Origin: Pontibacter liquoris
GTDB taxonomy: Bacteria; Bacteroidota; Bacteroidia; Cytophagales; Hymenobacteraceae
Direction: 5' to 3'
Assembly: GCF_022758235.1 (NCBI RefSeq)
Contig: NZ_JALEBG010000001.1
Coordinates: 372,001-436,000, forward strand
Length of the DNA: 64,000 nt
The position numbers were made by a program, and so were the translations under genes. The notes beneath the pieces are model-generated. The model saw only the letters and a program-made list of their open reading frames with translations, made no database searches and was not told the origin of the DNA. Shown piece after piece: positions 25,537-34,127 of the stretch. Each line of letters starts with the position of its first letter. The stretch's first letter is position 1.

Positions 25537-26571
25537 TTAGGCAGCCGCTCCCATCCGGTAGCTGTTGTCCTGCAGCAGAGGCCTGATCTGGTTCTCCAGG
25601 CGGGCAGCAACAAAAGTACCCTGTAAATGCCTGGGCAGCTCCTGCACAAACGCCTCGTATTGCTGCAGCCCCATGGCCTGCGCCACATAGGCCTCATGGA
25701 TGCCGTTGAGGTAGCTCACGATCTGCAGCAGCGACTCATGAAACAACTTAAAGTCGATGTCGGCCTGCACAAAGCGCTCGATCTCGCGGTGCGTGGATGA
25801 AATTCGTAGGCGCGCCATCAGGTCGAAGAGCGTAGTATAGCCCATGCGCCAGGTAAGCTGCTGCCAGTGCTGGGGCCCAAACTTCTGCAATACATCGCCT
25901 GTTTTGCTGCTTCGGATGGCGGTGGCCTGGTTTGCCTGCACCTGTTGCCGCACAGCTTTTGCCTTCTGGCGGCGCGTGGTTTTCAGGAACTGCCCGATCT
26001 GTGCCTGCGCTTCCAGTTCCTTGCCTGCTATCTGCAGGCCCGGTTTGTAATGAGCCAGCGGCAAACGGCGGATGTTGAAATCGTCGTAATGGCCGGCAGC
26101 ATAGAAGCTCATCGAATGCGGGTAGGCATTTTTTACCACCAGTCGGCCTGCCTCGCGCAGTACCCAGGCTTCGTTGTTGGTTTTGACGCCACGGGTGTGC
26201 AGGAAAGCCTGCAAGCCGGCAAATACCGCATAATAGGCCTGCGGAAACGTCCAGTGCAGGGCGTTGCGCATAAACACTTCGTCGCCCAATTCGGCCGTAG
26301 AGCGCAGGGCATATTCGGTGCTCCAGCTGTTCACCAGCAGGCGCTTCACTGTTTCCAGATCCTGCTCACTGAGCTGCTCCGGCTTTGCTTCCCTAAAGTA
26401 CGCTACATTTTCCAGTCCGTGGCTGCCGCTGGCGTGCTGCAGGTGGTAACTTATCGCGAAAAAGTAGTTTAAGAAGATCTGTGCCGGAATGGATTTCTGC
26501 CACTCCTGGTCTGTCTGCTTTTCCTCTTCCGGATAGATTGAAAATACGTTTTCCTCTTCTTTCTCTTTCAT
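25537..26571 (-). CDS. Unrecognised 344-residue protein
   Basis: I do not recognise this protein. It has no signal peptide and is mostly helical in appearance. The N-terminus is acidic (MKEKEEENVFSIYPEEEK). A segment around residues 105-140 (LHWTFPQAYYAVFAGLQAFL) resembles the tyrosine-rich helix of HEPN-type proteins, but the typical RxxxxH motif is not obvious. A basic segment near residues 195-215 (TTRRQKAKAVRQQ) could bind nucleic acid. The gene is isolated, with its own terminator and an AT-rich upstream region, and is divergent from the PLP enzyme gene. Base composition resembles its neighbours. Confidence 0.6.
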   Translation of the reverse strand: MKEKEEENVFSIYPEEEKQTDQEWQKSIPAQIFLNYFFAISYHLQHASGSHGLENVAYFREAKPEQLSEQDLETVKRLLVNSWSTEYALRSTAELGDEVFMRNALHWTFPQAYYAVFAGLQAFLHTRGVKTNNEAWVLREAGRLVVKNAYPHSMSFYAAGHYDDFNIRRLPLAHYKPGLQIAGKELEAQAQIGQFLKTTRRQKAKAVRQQVQANQATAIRSSKTGDVLQKFGPQHWQQLTWRMGYTTLFDLMARLRISSTHREIERFVQADIDFKLFHESLLQIVSYLNGIHEAYVAQAMGLQQYEAFVQELPRHLQGTFVAARLENQIRPLLQDNSYRMGAAA

Positions 26572-26819
26572 GTATAACTAACAATATTAGTATAAGTAGA
26601 GTTGCAAAATGAGTCAGTTTAATAGTGTATTTATCAATTTTAAATTGTTGATAATCAGAGGGCTGATAATCATCTAAAAATATTTTTTCCACCATTGCTG
26701 CAGCAGGCTTTTTAAAGGCTTTAGCTAATTAAATTAGTAAAATAGAGTGGGGTAAAATTGGGGCAGAGATATAACTAGAAGCCCTGTTTCAGAGTAAACT
26801 TATCCATACAGAGCATCCA

Positions 26820-27977
26820 ATGGACATATCATACATCATCAACGAACTGGGCGAGGACCGGGAAGCCTATTTTGAGGCGGTCGCACCCCCGATCTTCCAG
26901 ACCAGCAATTTCGCCAGCAAAACGGTAGCCGAAATGCGCTATAAGGTGCAGCACGAAGAAGAGGCATACCAGTATACCCGGGGTAATAATCCTACCATTA
27001 CCATACTGGAGAAAAAAGTGGCGGCCCTGGAAGGCGCCGAGCATGCTATCGCGTTTGGCAGCGGTATTGCAGCAGTGGCGGCGGCCATCCTTTCGCAGGT
27101 GAAGGCCGGCGACCATGTGGTATGCACGCAGCACCCCTATAGCTGGACCCATACGCTGATGAACAAATTTCTTCCACGTTATGGCGTAGAAACCACGCTC
27201 GTGAATGGTACCGATGCCGAGAATTACCGCCGTGCCCTCCGGCCCAATACCACCTTGTTATACTTGGAAAGCCCTACTTCCTTTACCTTCGATCTGCAGG
27301 ATATACCCGCCGTAACGGCTATTGCACGGGAACATGGCTGCTCCACCATCATCGATAACAGCTATGCCAGCCCCTTGCACCAGCATCCGCTCGAAATGGG
27401 GGTAGACCTGGTGGTGCATTCTTGCACCAAGTATATCGGGGGGCACTCTGATGTGATGGGCGGTATGATCTGCGGCTCGCGCGAAAAGATCAACAAAATT
27501 TTTGAAGACGAATACATGACGCTGGGCGCTATCCTGTCGCCGCACGATGCCTGGCTCCTGATCCGGGGACTGCGTACCCTGCCGCTGCGCATGGCCCGTA
27601 TAGCGGCTACTACGCAGCAGGTGGTAAGCTACCTGGCCCAGCACCCGAAAGTGGAGCGCGTGCTGTTTCCGTTCCTGCCTTCGCACCCGCAGTTTGAACT
27701 GGCGAAGCGGCAGATGCGCAGCAACTCCGGCCAGTTTTCCATCCTTCTTAAAACCGACAGCATCGAAAAGACCGACCTGTTCTGCGATAGCCTGCAGCAT
27801 TTCCTGATGGCGGCCAGCTGGGGCGGGCACGAGTCGCTCATCTACCCGGTGTCGGCGACTTACACGGCTACAGGGCCAAAACCAAACCTGCCCTTTAACC
27901 TTATCCGCTTTTATGTAGGCCTTGAGGAGCCCGACTACCTGATCAACGACCTGGCGCAGGCGCTTGAGAAAGTATAA
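26820..27977 (+). CDS. Trans-sulfuration family PLP-dependent enzyme
   Basis: This 385-residue protein belongs to the Cys/Met metabolism PLP family (cystathionine gamma-synthase, cystathionine lyase, methionine gamma-lyase). Visible motifs are the N-terminal APPIFQTSNF, the YQYTRGNNPT segment, the glycine-rich FGSGIAAVAAAI, DNSYASPLHQHPLEMG, and the PLP-binding Lys in SCTKYIGGHSDVMGG (about residue 204). Which reaction it performs cannot be decided from motifs alone. The reading frame ends in GAAAAAGTATAA-like sequence (LEKV then stop), so its stop codon is part of an AAGTATAA word. Confidence 0.85.
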   Translation: MDISYIINELGEDREAYFEAVAPPIFQTSNFASKTVAEMRYKVQHEEEAYQYTRGNNPTITILEKKVAALEGAEHAIAFGSGIAAVAAAILSQVKAGDHVVCTQHPYSWTHTLMNKFLPRYGVETTLVNGTDAENYRRALRPNTTLLYLESPTSFTFDLQDIPAVTAIAREHGCSTIIDNSYASPLHQHPLEMGVDLVVHSCTKYIGGHSDVMGGMICGSREKINKIFEDEYMTLGAILSPHDAWLLIRGLRTLPLRMARIAATTQQVVSYLAQHPKVERVLFPFLPSHPQFELAKRQMRSNSGQFSILLKTDSIEKTDLFCDSLQHFLMAASWGGHESLIYPVSATYTATGPKPNLPFNLIRFYVGLEEPDYLINDLAQALEKV

Positions 27978-28117
27978 AATTGCTGTATTCAGGGGAGAGT
28001 CATGTCGGGTTCGTTTATACTTGTTTGAGCCTTGCAGGGCCTGCCCAGCTGATTTACAAGTATAACCTGATCCGGGTTTGGCCGGTAAAAAGAACTCGTA
28101 TCAACTGAACAAACGCT

Positions 28118-28516
28118 ATGAGTATAATAAATGAACCAGCTATTGCCAACAGTGCCAATGCCGCTACTTTAATAGGCGGTGGCCTGGCAAGTTACTTTTT
28201 AAATGAAAAACGGCCCAAAACAGCCCTGATTCCGCCGGTAGCAGGCGGCGCCCTGCTGCTGCTAAATCCGGGTATAAGAGCCGGTAACCGCACCATCGCT
28301 CATCTGGCGGTAGGGCTTACCTCATTGCTTACGGTTACCACGGGTGTTTTACTGGCCAAATCGGTGGCACCGGCAGCGCAGCTGAAATTCACAAAGCCGG
28401 TGCGCACGCGCCGGGCAGCTACCTTCGGGCTTATGACCCTGACCGGGTTAGCAGCGGCCGGCGTGTATGTAGCCGGGTTTATTCAAAAGCGTAAGCAGCC
28501 TGGGGCGGTTGCTTAA
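28118..28516 (+). CDS. Small hydrophobic membrane protein of unknown function
   Basis: This 132-residue protein has about four hydrophobic segments (near residues 15-28, 37-50, 60-80 and 100-122) separated by short basic loops, so it is likely an inner-membrane protein with a basic C-terminus (QKRKQPG). I do not recognise a family. It is followed by a strong terminator shared with the convergent Prc-type protease gene. Confidence 0.55.
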   Translation: MSIINEPAIANSANAATLIGGGLASYFLNEKRPKTALIPPVAGGALLLLNPGIRAGNRTIAHLAVGLTSLLTVTTGVLLAKSVAPAAQLKFTKPVRTRRAATFGLMTLTGLAAAGVYVAGFIQKRKQPGAVA

Positions 28517-28547
28517 ATGCCTGCCGTAAGTGGGGTAGGAGGAAAAC

Positions 28548-28582
28548 AAAAAGGCCGGCTGTTTTTAACAGCCGGCCTTTTT
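28548..28582. terminator. Bidirectional terminator
   Basis: Perfect 16-bp arms (AAAAAGGCCGGCTGTT at 28548-28563 and its complement at 28567-28582) with a 3-nt loop lie between convergent genes. Confidence 0.75.
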
Positions 28583-28600
28583 AAATGCTTATACCTGTGC

Positions 28601-30712
28601 TTAGATCATATCCTGCTCTATTACAGCAACAGCTTCTTCCAGGTAGATATCCTTTTGGATGCTCTTGAGGAATTCTTTGTTACGGGCCACTTTTGCAGTA
28701 TCTGTTCCGATGGCCTGCAGGTCTTGCGGCAAGCGCATTACCTGTAAAGTTGGCACTTGTTTCTGGGCTTCCTCATAACGCTTGGATTCCGCTTCCGACT
28801 GCTGCTCTTCTGCTAGGTATTTATCTAATTGCAGCGAGCGAACCGTGTTGTCTGATTGCTTTTTAAGGCGCTCGGCGCTTTGCTTGATCAGCGAAAAGCT
28901 ATTGTTCTGTGTAATGCGGTTACGGCTGTCAGCTTTAATTTTAGCGATATCCAGCTTGGCGGCGGGCCATGGCTTGTAATTGGCCGGCGCGATCTCATCG
29001 AACGGCAGCGGGTAATCCTGCTCTTTCTCGCCAAGCTCCAGGGAGCTGTACAGATCCGGTAATACCACATCCGGCGTTACGCCACGCAGCTGGGTTGTGC
29101 CGCCGTTGATGCGGTAGAACTTTTGGGTGGTCAGTTTCAGTGCACCAAACGGCTTGTAAGGGTCAAACTGCGAAGGCAGGGCATCATCCAGCTCAAAGAA
29201 CTGCTGCACGGTGCCTTTGCCATACGTGGGCGTACCCATGATCACGGCGCGGTTATAGTCCTGCAGGGCCGCTGCCAGAATTTCGGAAGCAGAGGCGCTG
29301 TTAGAGTTTACCAATACCACCAACGGGCCGCCATACTGTACCTGCGGGTCGCGGTCGTCGAGCACCACGGCTTTGCCGGTAGCGGTTTTTACCTGCACAA
29401 TAGGGCCTCTGTCGATAAATAGGCCGCCCATCTCCACGGCATCAGCCAGGGAGCCGCCCCCGTTGTTACGCAGGTCCAGCACCAGGCCTTTCATACCGGC
29501 CGCTTTCAGTTTGGCAATTTCCTTCTTTACATCTTCTGCGCTGCTGGGCGCCCCGTTGTTATCAAAATCAGCATAAAAGCCTGGCAATTTGATGTAACCG
29601 ATCTTGGCTTTGTCATCGATCATGGCTGATTGGGCATAGGTCTCTTCAAACACGATCACATCGCGCACGATCGGGATCACTTTCGTAGAACCGTCCGGTT
29701 TTTTTACTGTCAGGCGCACCTGCGTGCCTTTTTTACCACGGATCAGCTGAATGGCATCATCAATGCGCATGCCTTCCACTACCACAGGCTCTTTGTTGCC
29801 CTGGGCCACTTTTTGGATCGCATCACCCGGCTTCAGGTCGCCCTGCAAATACGAAGGGCTGCCGGGTACAATTTCCATTACTTTGATCTGGCCATCTTTT
29901 TCCTGCAGCGAGGCACCTATCCCTTCCAGGCGGCCGGTAAAGGCAATGTCAAAGTTGTCTTTGTCCTTGGGCGGGAAATAGCCGGTGTGGGGATCGTATA
30001 CGTTCGTGATAGCGTTGATAAAAGTAGAACGGCGGTCGTCGCGGTTTACCTCAAAAAGGCGGGTATACAGATCGTCGTATGATTTGAGCACTTTCTCGCG
30101 TGCCTCTTTCTCCATCTGCTCCGGCGTTTTTTTCGCAACTTTATCGCCTTTGGCAAGGGCCTTGTCCTGTTCTTCTTTGATGTCGGCCAGGCGGGTCAGC
30201 GTCTGGTATTTGAGTTGCTTGCGCCACTCTTCTTTCAGGGCCGGTACATCTTTGGCAAAGGCCAGCTTCTTGCCGTCCAGTTCCACGCTCTCGTCTTTGG
30301 TAAAGTCGAAAGGCTTGGACAGGATCTCGCGGTAGTAAGCCTGGGTGTCTTTGGTGCGCTGCTCCATCAGGTCGGCCGACAGGTTGAAGAACTCATACGA
30401 GCCTTCCTTCAGTTGATCGTCGATGGCGGTTTCATACTTGCGCAGTTTCTGCACATCAGAGGCCAGCAAGAATTTTTTGTTGTAATCCAAGCGGTCCAGG
30501 TACAGGTTAAACACTTTCTTGGAGAAAGCATCATCGATCTTTTCCGGTTTGTAATGCCCGGTGTTCAGGCCCTGCATCAACGCCTTGATCAGAATCTCGT
30601 TTTTCCCATCGGGCGTGCCGGCATCTCTTTTATAAAGTATAAAGGAGCCCGTTACCAGAATAACAGCCAGGACAGATAATATAATTTTAAATCGGGTTGT
30701 CAAGGATAGCAT
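28601..30712 (-). CDS. Carboxy-terminal processing protease (Prc/Tsp type, S41A)
   Basis: This 703-residue envelope protease has an N-terminal membrane anchor (about residues 8-27). It has the long Tsp N-domain including YLDRLDYNKKFLLASDV, a PDZ domain around 255-345 (ASLQEKDGQIKVMEIVPGSP), and an S41 catalytic domain. By comparison with E. coli Prc, the Ser in NSNSASASEI (Ser474) and Lys499 in TYGKGTVQ form the catalytic dyad, 25 residues apart. A C-terminal helical Tsp domain follows. The family degrades or trims periplasmic proteins from their C-termini. It appears monocistronic. Confidence 0.93.
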   Translation of the reverse strand: MLSLTTRFKIILSVLAVILVTGSFILYKRDAGTPDGKNEILIKALMQGLNTGHYKPEKIDDAFSKKVFNLYLDRLDYNKKFLLASDVQKLRKYETAIDDQLKEGSYEFFNLSADLMEQRTKDTQAYYREILSKPFDFTKDESVELDGKKLAFAKDVPALKEEWRKQLKYQTLTRLADIKEEQDKALAKGDKVAKKTPEQMEKEAREKVLKSYDDLYTRLFEVNRDDRRSTFINAITNVYDPHTGYFPPKDKDNFDIAFTGRLEGIGASLQEKDGQIKVMEIVPGSPSYLQGDLKPGDAIQKVAQGNKEPVVVEGMRIDDAIQLIRGKKGTQVRLTVKKPDGSTKVIPIVRDVIVFEETYAQSAMIDDKAKIGYIKLPGFYADFDNNGAPSSAEDVKKEIAKLKAAGMKGLVLDLRNNGGGSLADAVEMGGLFIDRGPIVQVKTATGKAVVLDDRDPQVQYGGPLVVLVNSNSASASEILAAALQDYNRAVIMGTPTYGKGTVQQFFELDDALPSQFDPYKPFGALKLTTQKFYRINGGTTQLRGVTPDVVLPDLYSSLELGEKEQDYPLPFDEIAPANYKPWPAAKLDIAKIKADSRNRITQNNSFSLIKQSAERLKKQSDNTVRSLQLDKYLAEEQQSEAESKRYEEAQKQVPTLQVMRLPQDLQAIGTDTAKVARNKEFLKSIQKDIYLEEAVAVIEQDMI

Positions 30713-31203
30713 CTAAATAAGTAAGTTGAACTAAAGATTTAATACGCAAAAGTGGTGCCGCAGATTATATAATGGCAGCAGGTAAGTGTAAGAATTTGTT
30801 AATGTAAGATAAAAGTCACCAAATCACAATGCCCGGCCCGTAGCGCCGGCCTGTAACGGTGTTGCCACTTAGATAACAATCTTCTTATGATAACTGTTTA
30901 AAACCGGATTGCGTTTCCGGAAGCCGGCGCAAATGCGTGTTTATCAGTGTTTACCGCAGCGCGGCTTGTTGAAAATACTCCCATAGCACACCAGCAGATA
31001 GGTGCAAAATAAAAGTGGCGGCCTTACCGGGCCATTACAGATTCAGGCTCTTTATACGTTGAAGCCCTGGAACCGATCAGCTGCAGAACAGCGTGCGTTA
31101 ACGCAAAGCAGCAATTAGCCTGCGCAGGAGGCGAAAGATTTCTGGCAACTCTTTTACAGCAGGAATGGTAAGTGGGTAAGCGCACCCTGCAAAAGACAGT
31201 CCT
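30713..31203. other. 491-bp intergenic region between the Prc-type protease and esterase genes
   Basis: This is a divergent region. I saw no exact TAnnTTTG element on either strand, no strong hairpin and no supported small gene. Base composition is mixed, AT-rich close to the protease start. Confidence 0.5.
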
Positions 31204-31758
31204 ATGAAAACGATCCTTATTTTTGGCGATAGCTTAACAGCCGGCTATGGCCTGCCTGCTGCCCAAGCCTACCCCTCGCTGATACAACAACGTTTGAAAG
31301 AAGCCGGGTATAACTACCAGGTGCTAAACGGCGGCCTGAGCGGCGACACCAGCGCGGGAGGCATACACCGCATCGAGCGCTGGCTAAACCAACCCATTGA
31401 CATTTTTGTGCTGGCCCTGGGTGCCAATGACGGGCTGCGGGGAATACCCGCCCGCGAGACCAGCCAGAACCTGCAGCAGATCATCGATGCCATCAAGCTG
31501 CGCCACCCCGAAGTAAAGATCATCCTTTCGGGTATGGAGATACCTGATATCGTGCCCGGGCGGTATGCGGCCGAGTTCCGCAAGCTTTTCCGGGAGCTGG
31601 CGCTCAGCAACAACATTGCGTTTATTCCTTTTCTGCTGGAAGGGGTAGCAGGCATGCGCCACCTGAACCTGCCGGACGGCGTGCACCCGAATGCAGAAGG
31701 GCAGAAGCTGTTGGCAGAGCATACCTGGGCGAAGCTGAAGGAGTACCTGGTGCGCTAG
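31204..31758 (+). CDS. GDSL/SGNH arylesterase (TesA-like)
   Basis: This 184-residue hydrolase has the four SGNH blocks: the nucleophile Ser in FGDSLTAGYGL (Ser10), Gly in LSGDTSAGG, Asn in LGANDGLRG, and the Asp-x-x-His pair in PDGVHPN. The family includes TesA-type thioesterase/lysophospholipase/arylesterases. Many homologues are exported, but here no signal peptide is visible from the start MKTILIFGDS, so the protein is probably cytosolic or a longer start was lost. It converges on a DUF4142 gene. Confidence 0.87.
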   Translation: MKTILIFGDSLTAGYGLPAAQAYPSLIQQRLKEAGYNYQVLNGGLSGDTSAGGIHRIERWLNQPIDIFVLALGANDGLRGIPARETSQNLQQIIDAIKLRHPEVKIILSGMEIPDIVPGRYAAEFRKLFRELALSNNIAFIPFLLEGVAGMRHLNLPDGVHPNAEGQKLLAEHTWAKLKEYLVR

Positions 31759-31785
31759 CAACAGGAAGCGCCAACCCTGCCAGTG

Positions 31786-32379
31786 CTACTGGTCTCCTTT
31801 CTGTTGCATGCGCATGGCTGCCGCCTGTTCCATTTGCGCGCGCAGTTCCTGGTGGGTTTTCTGCGCCCACAAGGTCAGGGCATTGCCGTTGGTGGGGGTA
31901 ACATCGCGCAGGGCGTCCTCATACTTGCTGATGGCTTCTTTTTGGGCATCCACCACGCTGTCCCAGTATTTCTGGTCAAACTTACCGGCGGCCGTTTTCT
32001 GAACCTCGGCTACATAATCCTGTTGTTCATCGCCCATCTGCTGCGGCAATGCCACGCTAAACTGTTGCGCGATATCCTGCAGCTCCTTCTGTTTCTGGGT
32101 ATACCAGTCGATGAGTTGCTGCCCATACTGCTTTACCTGGTTTGTGGCCCCTTTCTGAAGCGCTATTTTACCCAGTTCGATCTGCAACATGTTGTTTTGT
32201 GCAGCAAATCCGATCAGCTCCCGCTGGTTTTCGGTCAGCGTGGTGTCGGCTGCAGCAGTGGTGTCTGCGGTTACGGTATCAGTGCCGTTGACCGCCTGTT
32301 TTTCTTCCGCAGATTTGTTGCAGGCGTATAGCGCGAGTGCGCCAAACAAAAGGCAGGTGCTTAATAGCTGTTTTTTCAT
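31786..32379 (-). CDS. DUF4142 domain lipoprotein
   Basis: This 197-residue protein has a lipoprotein signal (Cys20 in LALYACNKS) and a Thr/Ala-rich linker. A DUF4142 helical bundle runs from about residue 50, with ENQRELIGFAAQNNMLQIEL and SKYEDALRDVTPTNGNALTL. DUF4142 is a ferritin-like four-helix domain of unknown function, common in envelope proteins of Bacteroidota and proteobacteria. It stands alone upstream of the stress-protein gene. Confidence 0.8.
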   Translation of the reverse strand: MKKQLLSTCLLFGALALYACNKSAEEKQAVNGTDTVTADTTAAADTTLTENQRELIGFAAQNNMLQIELGKIALQKGATNQVKQYGQQLIDWYTQKQKELQDIAQQFSVALPQQMGDEQQDYVAEVQKTAAGKFDQKYWDSVVDAQKEAISKYEDALRDVTPTNGNALTLWAQKTHQELRAQMEQAAAMRMQQKGDQ

Positions 32380-32525
32380 AGGATTATATGGTTAGTTTGC
32401 AAGATGTTGGCCTTTCTAAACATACGGAAGCCGGGCAGATGGTTGTTGCCCGGAGTAAACTGTGCAGGCATTGCCGCCATACTTCTTACGGGTGGCGATA
32501 CAGGAACGGGATTTCCGGGAAAGCA

Positions 32526-32561
32526 AAAAGCCCTGCCTCTTACAAAAGAGGCAGGGCTTTT
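32526..32561 (-). terminator. Terminator of the glycine-zipper stress protein gene
   Basis: Perfect 16-bp arms AAAAGCCCTGCCTCTT (32526-32541) and the complement at 32546-32561 with a 4-nt loop, followed on the reverse strand by a T-run. Confidence 0.7.
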
Positions 32562-32581
32562 ATAAGGTAGGAAGCAAGCGC

Positions 32582-33118
32582 TTAGTAATAAATATGCTCG
32601 CCTCTGTTTTTCTGGAAATGGGTCTCGAAGTATCGGGCATCTTCGGCGCTGTGTGGTTTAAAGCCCAACACAATGTTGCCTTCCTTAATGCCTGATTCGT
32701 ATACTTTGGCACGTTCTTCAGGTATGCCGGCGCCAACCAGGGCTCCGATCAGACCACCTGTTAAACCACCTGCTCCTGCACCGGCCAGGCCCGCTGCCAG
32801 TGGGCCGGCTACGATCAGACCCAGACCTGGTATAGCAACAGAAGTACCGATAGCAGCAATAGCGCCTACGATGGCACCCAGGGTACCGCCTATGGCTGAA
32901 CCTGCTCCGGCGCCTTCCAGCGACTTATTGCCAAGTTCTGTGGTATCGTATTTGTCATCTGTTCCGAAGTGTCTTTTACGGCCTTCGTCCGACATTACAA
33001 CGTTGATATCATCTTTGTCATATCCGCGTGCACGCAGTTCTTCAAAGGCACGCTCAGCACTTTCTCTGTCTTTAAACATTGCGGTCATCATTCCCGCATT
33101 ATCGGTTCTGTCCATCAT
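32582..33118 (-). CDS. General stress protein 17M-like, glycine-zipper protein
   Basis: This 178-residue protein has an N-terminal alpha/beta domain (AMFKDRESAERAFEELRARG followed by DDINVVMSDEGRK) typical of the heat-induced YflT/17M family. A long Gly/Ala-rich membrane-like central region (about 70-135) forms glycine-zipper repeats. A C-terminal strand-helix unit (GNIVLGFKPHSAEDARYFETHF) repeats the fold of the N-domain. It probably associates with membranes under stress. No operon partner is visible. Confidence 0.72.
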   Translation of the reverse strand: MMDRTDNAGMMTAMFKDRESAERAFEELRARGYDKDDINVVMSDEGRKRHFGTDDKYDTTELGNKSLEGAGAGSAIGGTLGAIVGAIAAIGTSVAIPGLGLIVAGPLAAGLAGAGAGGLTGGLIGALVGAGIPEERAKVYESGIKEGNIVLGFKPHSAEDARYFETHFQKNRGEHIYY

Positions 33119-33286
33119 AGCTTTTTTCGTTATAGTTAAGTTCTTGCTTCACACGAGCATGCAGGTATAAACTGCCCTTTCGTGTTTCAGTAGTTCTAAC
33201 GGCGCCCGGTAAAGTATGGTTACGTAGGGACCGTTCTAAGCCCTGCTGCTACTGTTTACGGCTACAGAAACGCTATAGCTGCTGCG

Positions 33287-33907
33287 TTACTCCTGCGGGG
33301 GCAACAGTACGCGGTCAATAACGTGGATCACCCCGTTAGAGGCTTTCACATCCGGCGTAAGCACCTGGGCGCCACCAACCACAATGCCTCTGTCGTTTAC
33401 CTCTATCGCTACGCTATCACCCTGGGCTGTTTTCATGGGTATATTGTCTTTCAACTCATACGACATCACTCTGCCGGGCAGCACATGGGATTGCAGAATG
33501 CGGGTAAGCTCGGGTTTGTTGCCGGGTAGCATCAGGCTCTTGAGGGTGCCGGAAGGCAGGGCGGCAAAGGCCTCGTTGGTAGGGGCAAACAAGGTATAGT
33601 CGCCGGGGCTTTCCAGTACTGTGATCATGTCGGCGGCATGGATCAGGCTGACGAGCGTGGAAAGTTTTGGATTACTCTGCAGCAGCGCAAAAATATTTTG
33701 CCCGCGCCCCACGGGGTTATCGGCCGATACCCTCTCAGAATCTGCTGGGGCAGGAGAGAGGCCGCCCGTATCGCCGGGCGCTTCGGCCCGGTCTGTTGCA
33801 GGTCCCGTACTGACAACGGTATCGAGTTTTTCGTTTGAGCTGGCGCACCCAAAAAGCATGCAGGCCGCTGCTACGGCTGCCAGCATCAGGTTTAGTTTAT
33901 TTTTCAT
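33287..33907 (-). CDS. Fasciclin domain lipoprotein
   Basis: This 206-residue protein starts MKNKLNLMLAAVAAACMLFG with lipobox Cys21. A Ser/Asp-rich linker is followed by one fasciclin (FAS1) domain at about 75-205, containing YTLFAPTNEAFAALPSGTLK, ILQSHVLPGRVMSYEL and NGVIHVIDRVLLPPQ. FAS1 domains mediate adhesion to proteins or polysaccharides. I chose the ATG read from 33907, because the longer frame would place 20 residues ahead of a clean lipoprotein signal. Confidence 0.85.
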   Translation of the reverse strand: MKNKLNLMLAAVAAACMLFGCASSNEKLDTVVSTGPATDRAEAPGDTGGLSPAPADSERVSADNPVGRGQNIFALLQSNPKLSTLVSLIHAADMITVLESPGDYTLFAPTNEAFAALPSGTLKSLMLPGNKPELTRILQSHVLPGRVMSYELKDNIPMKTAQGDSVAIEVNDRGIVVGGAQVLTPDVKASNGVIHVIDRVLLPPQE

Positions 33908-34055
33908 CGTGTATAGGCTTTTGTCGATAAGAGTTATACCGTATCCGAGCCCGCAAAGATGCTTCATACGTTTCAGCCACGTGCGCAGCGGCTTTGGCAG
34001 AGCCGAAAAGGGGAGTTATGTGCTGCATCAGACACTGTTTTTCAGGGCAACAAAA

Positions 34056-34079
34056 AAGCCCTCTTCTGCAAGAGGGCTT
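34056..34079 (-). terminator. Terminator of the anti-sigma/trypsin fusion gene
   Basis: Stem AAGCCCTCT (34056-34064) pairs with AGAGGGCTT (34071-34079), with a T-run on the reverse strand. Confidence 0.65.
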
Positions 34080-34127
34080 CTGTTTATATGCTGGTAAAGC
34101 CGTAGTTTGAAATTGATGTCGGCGGGC

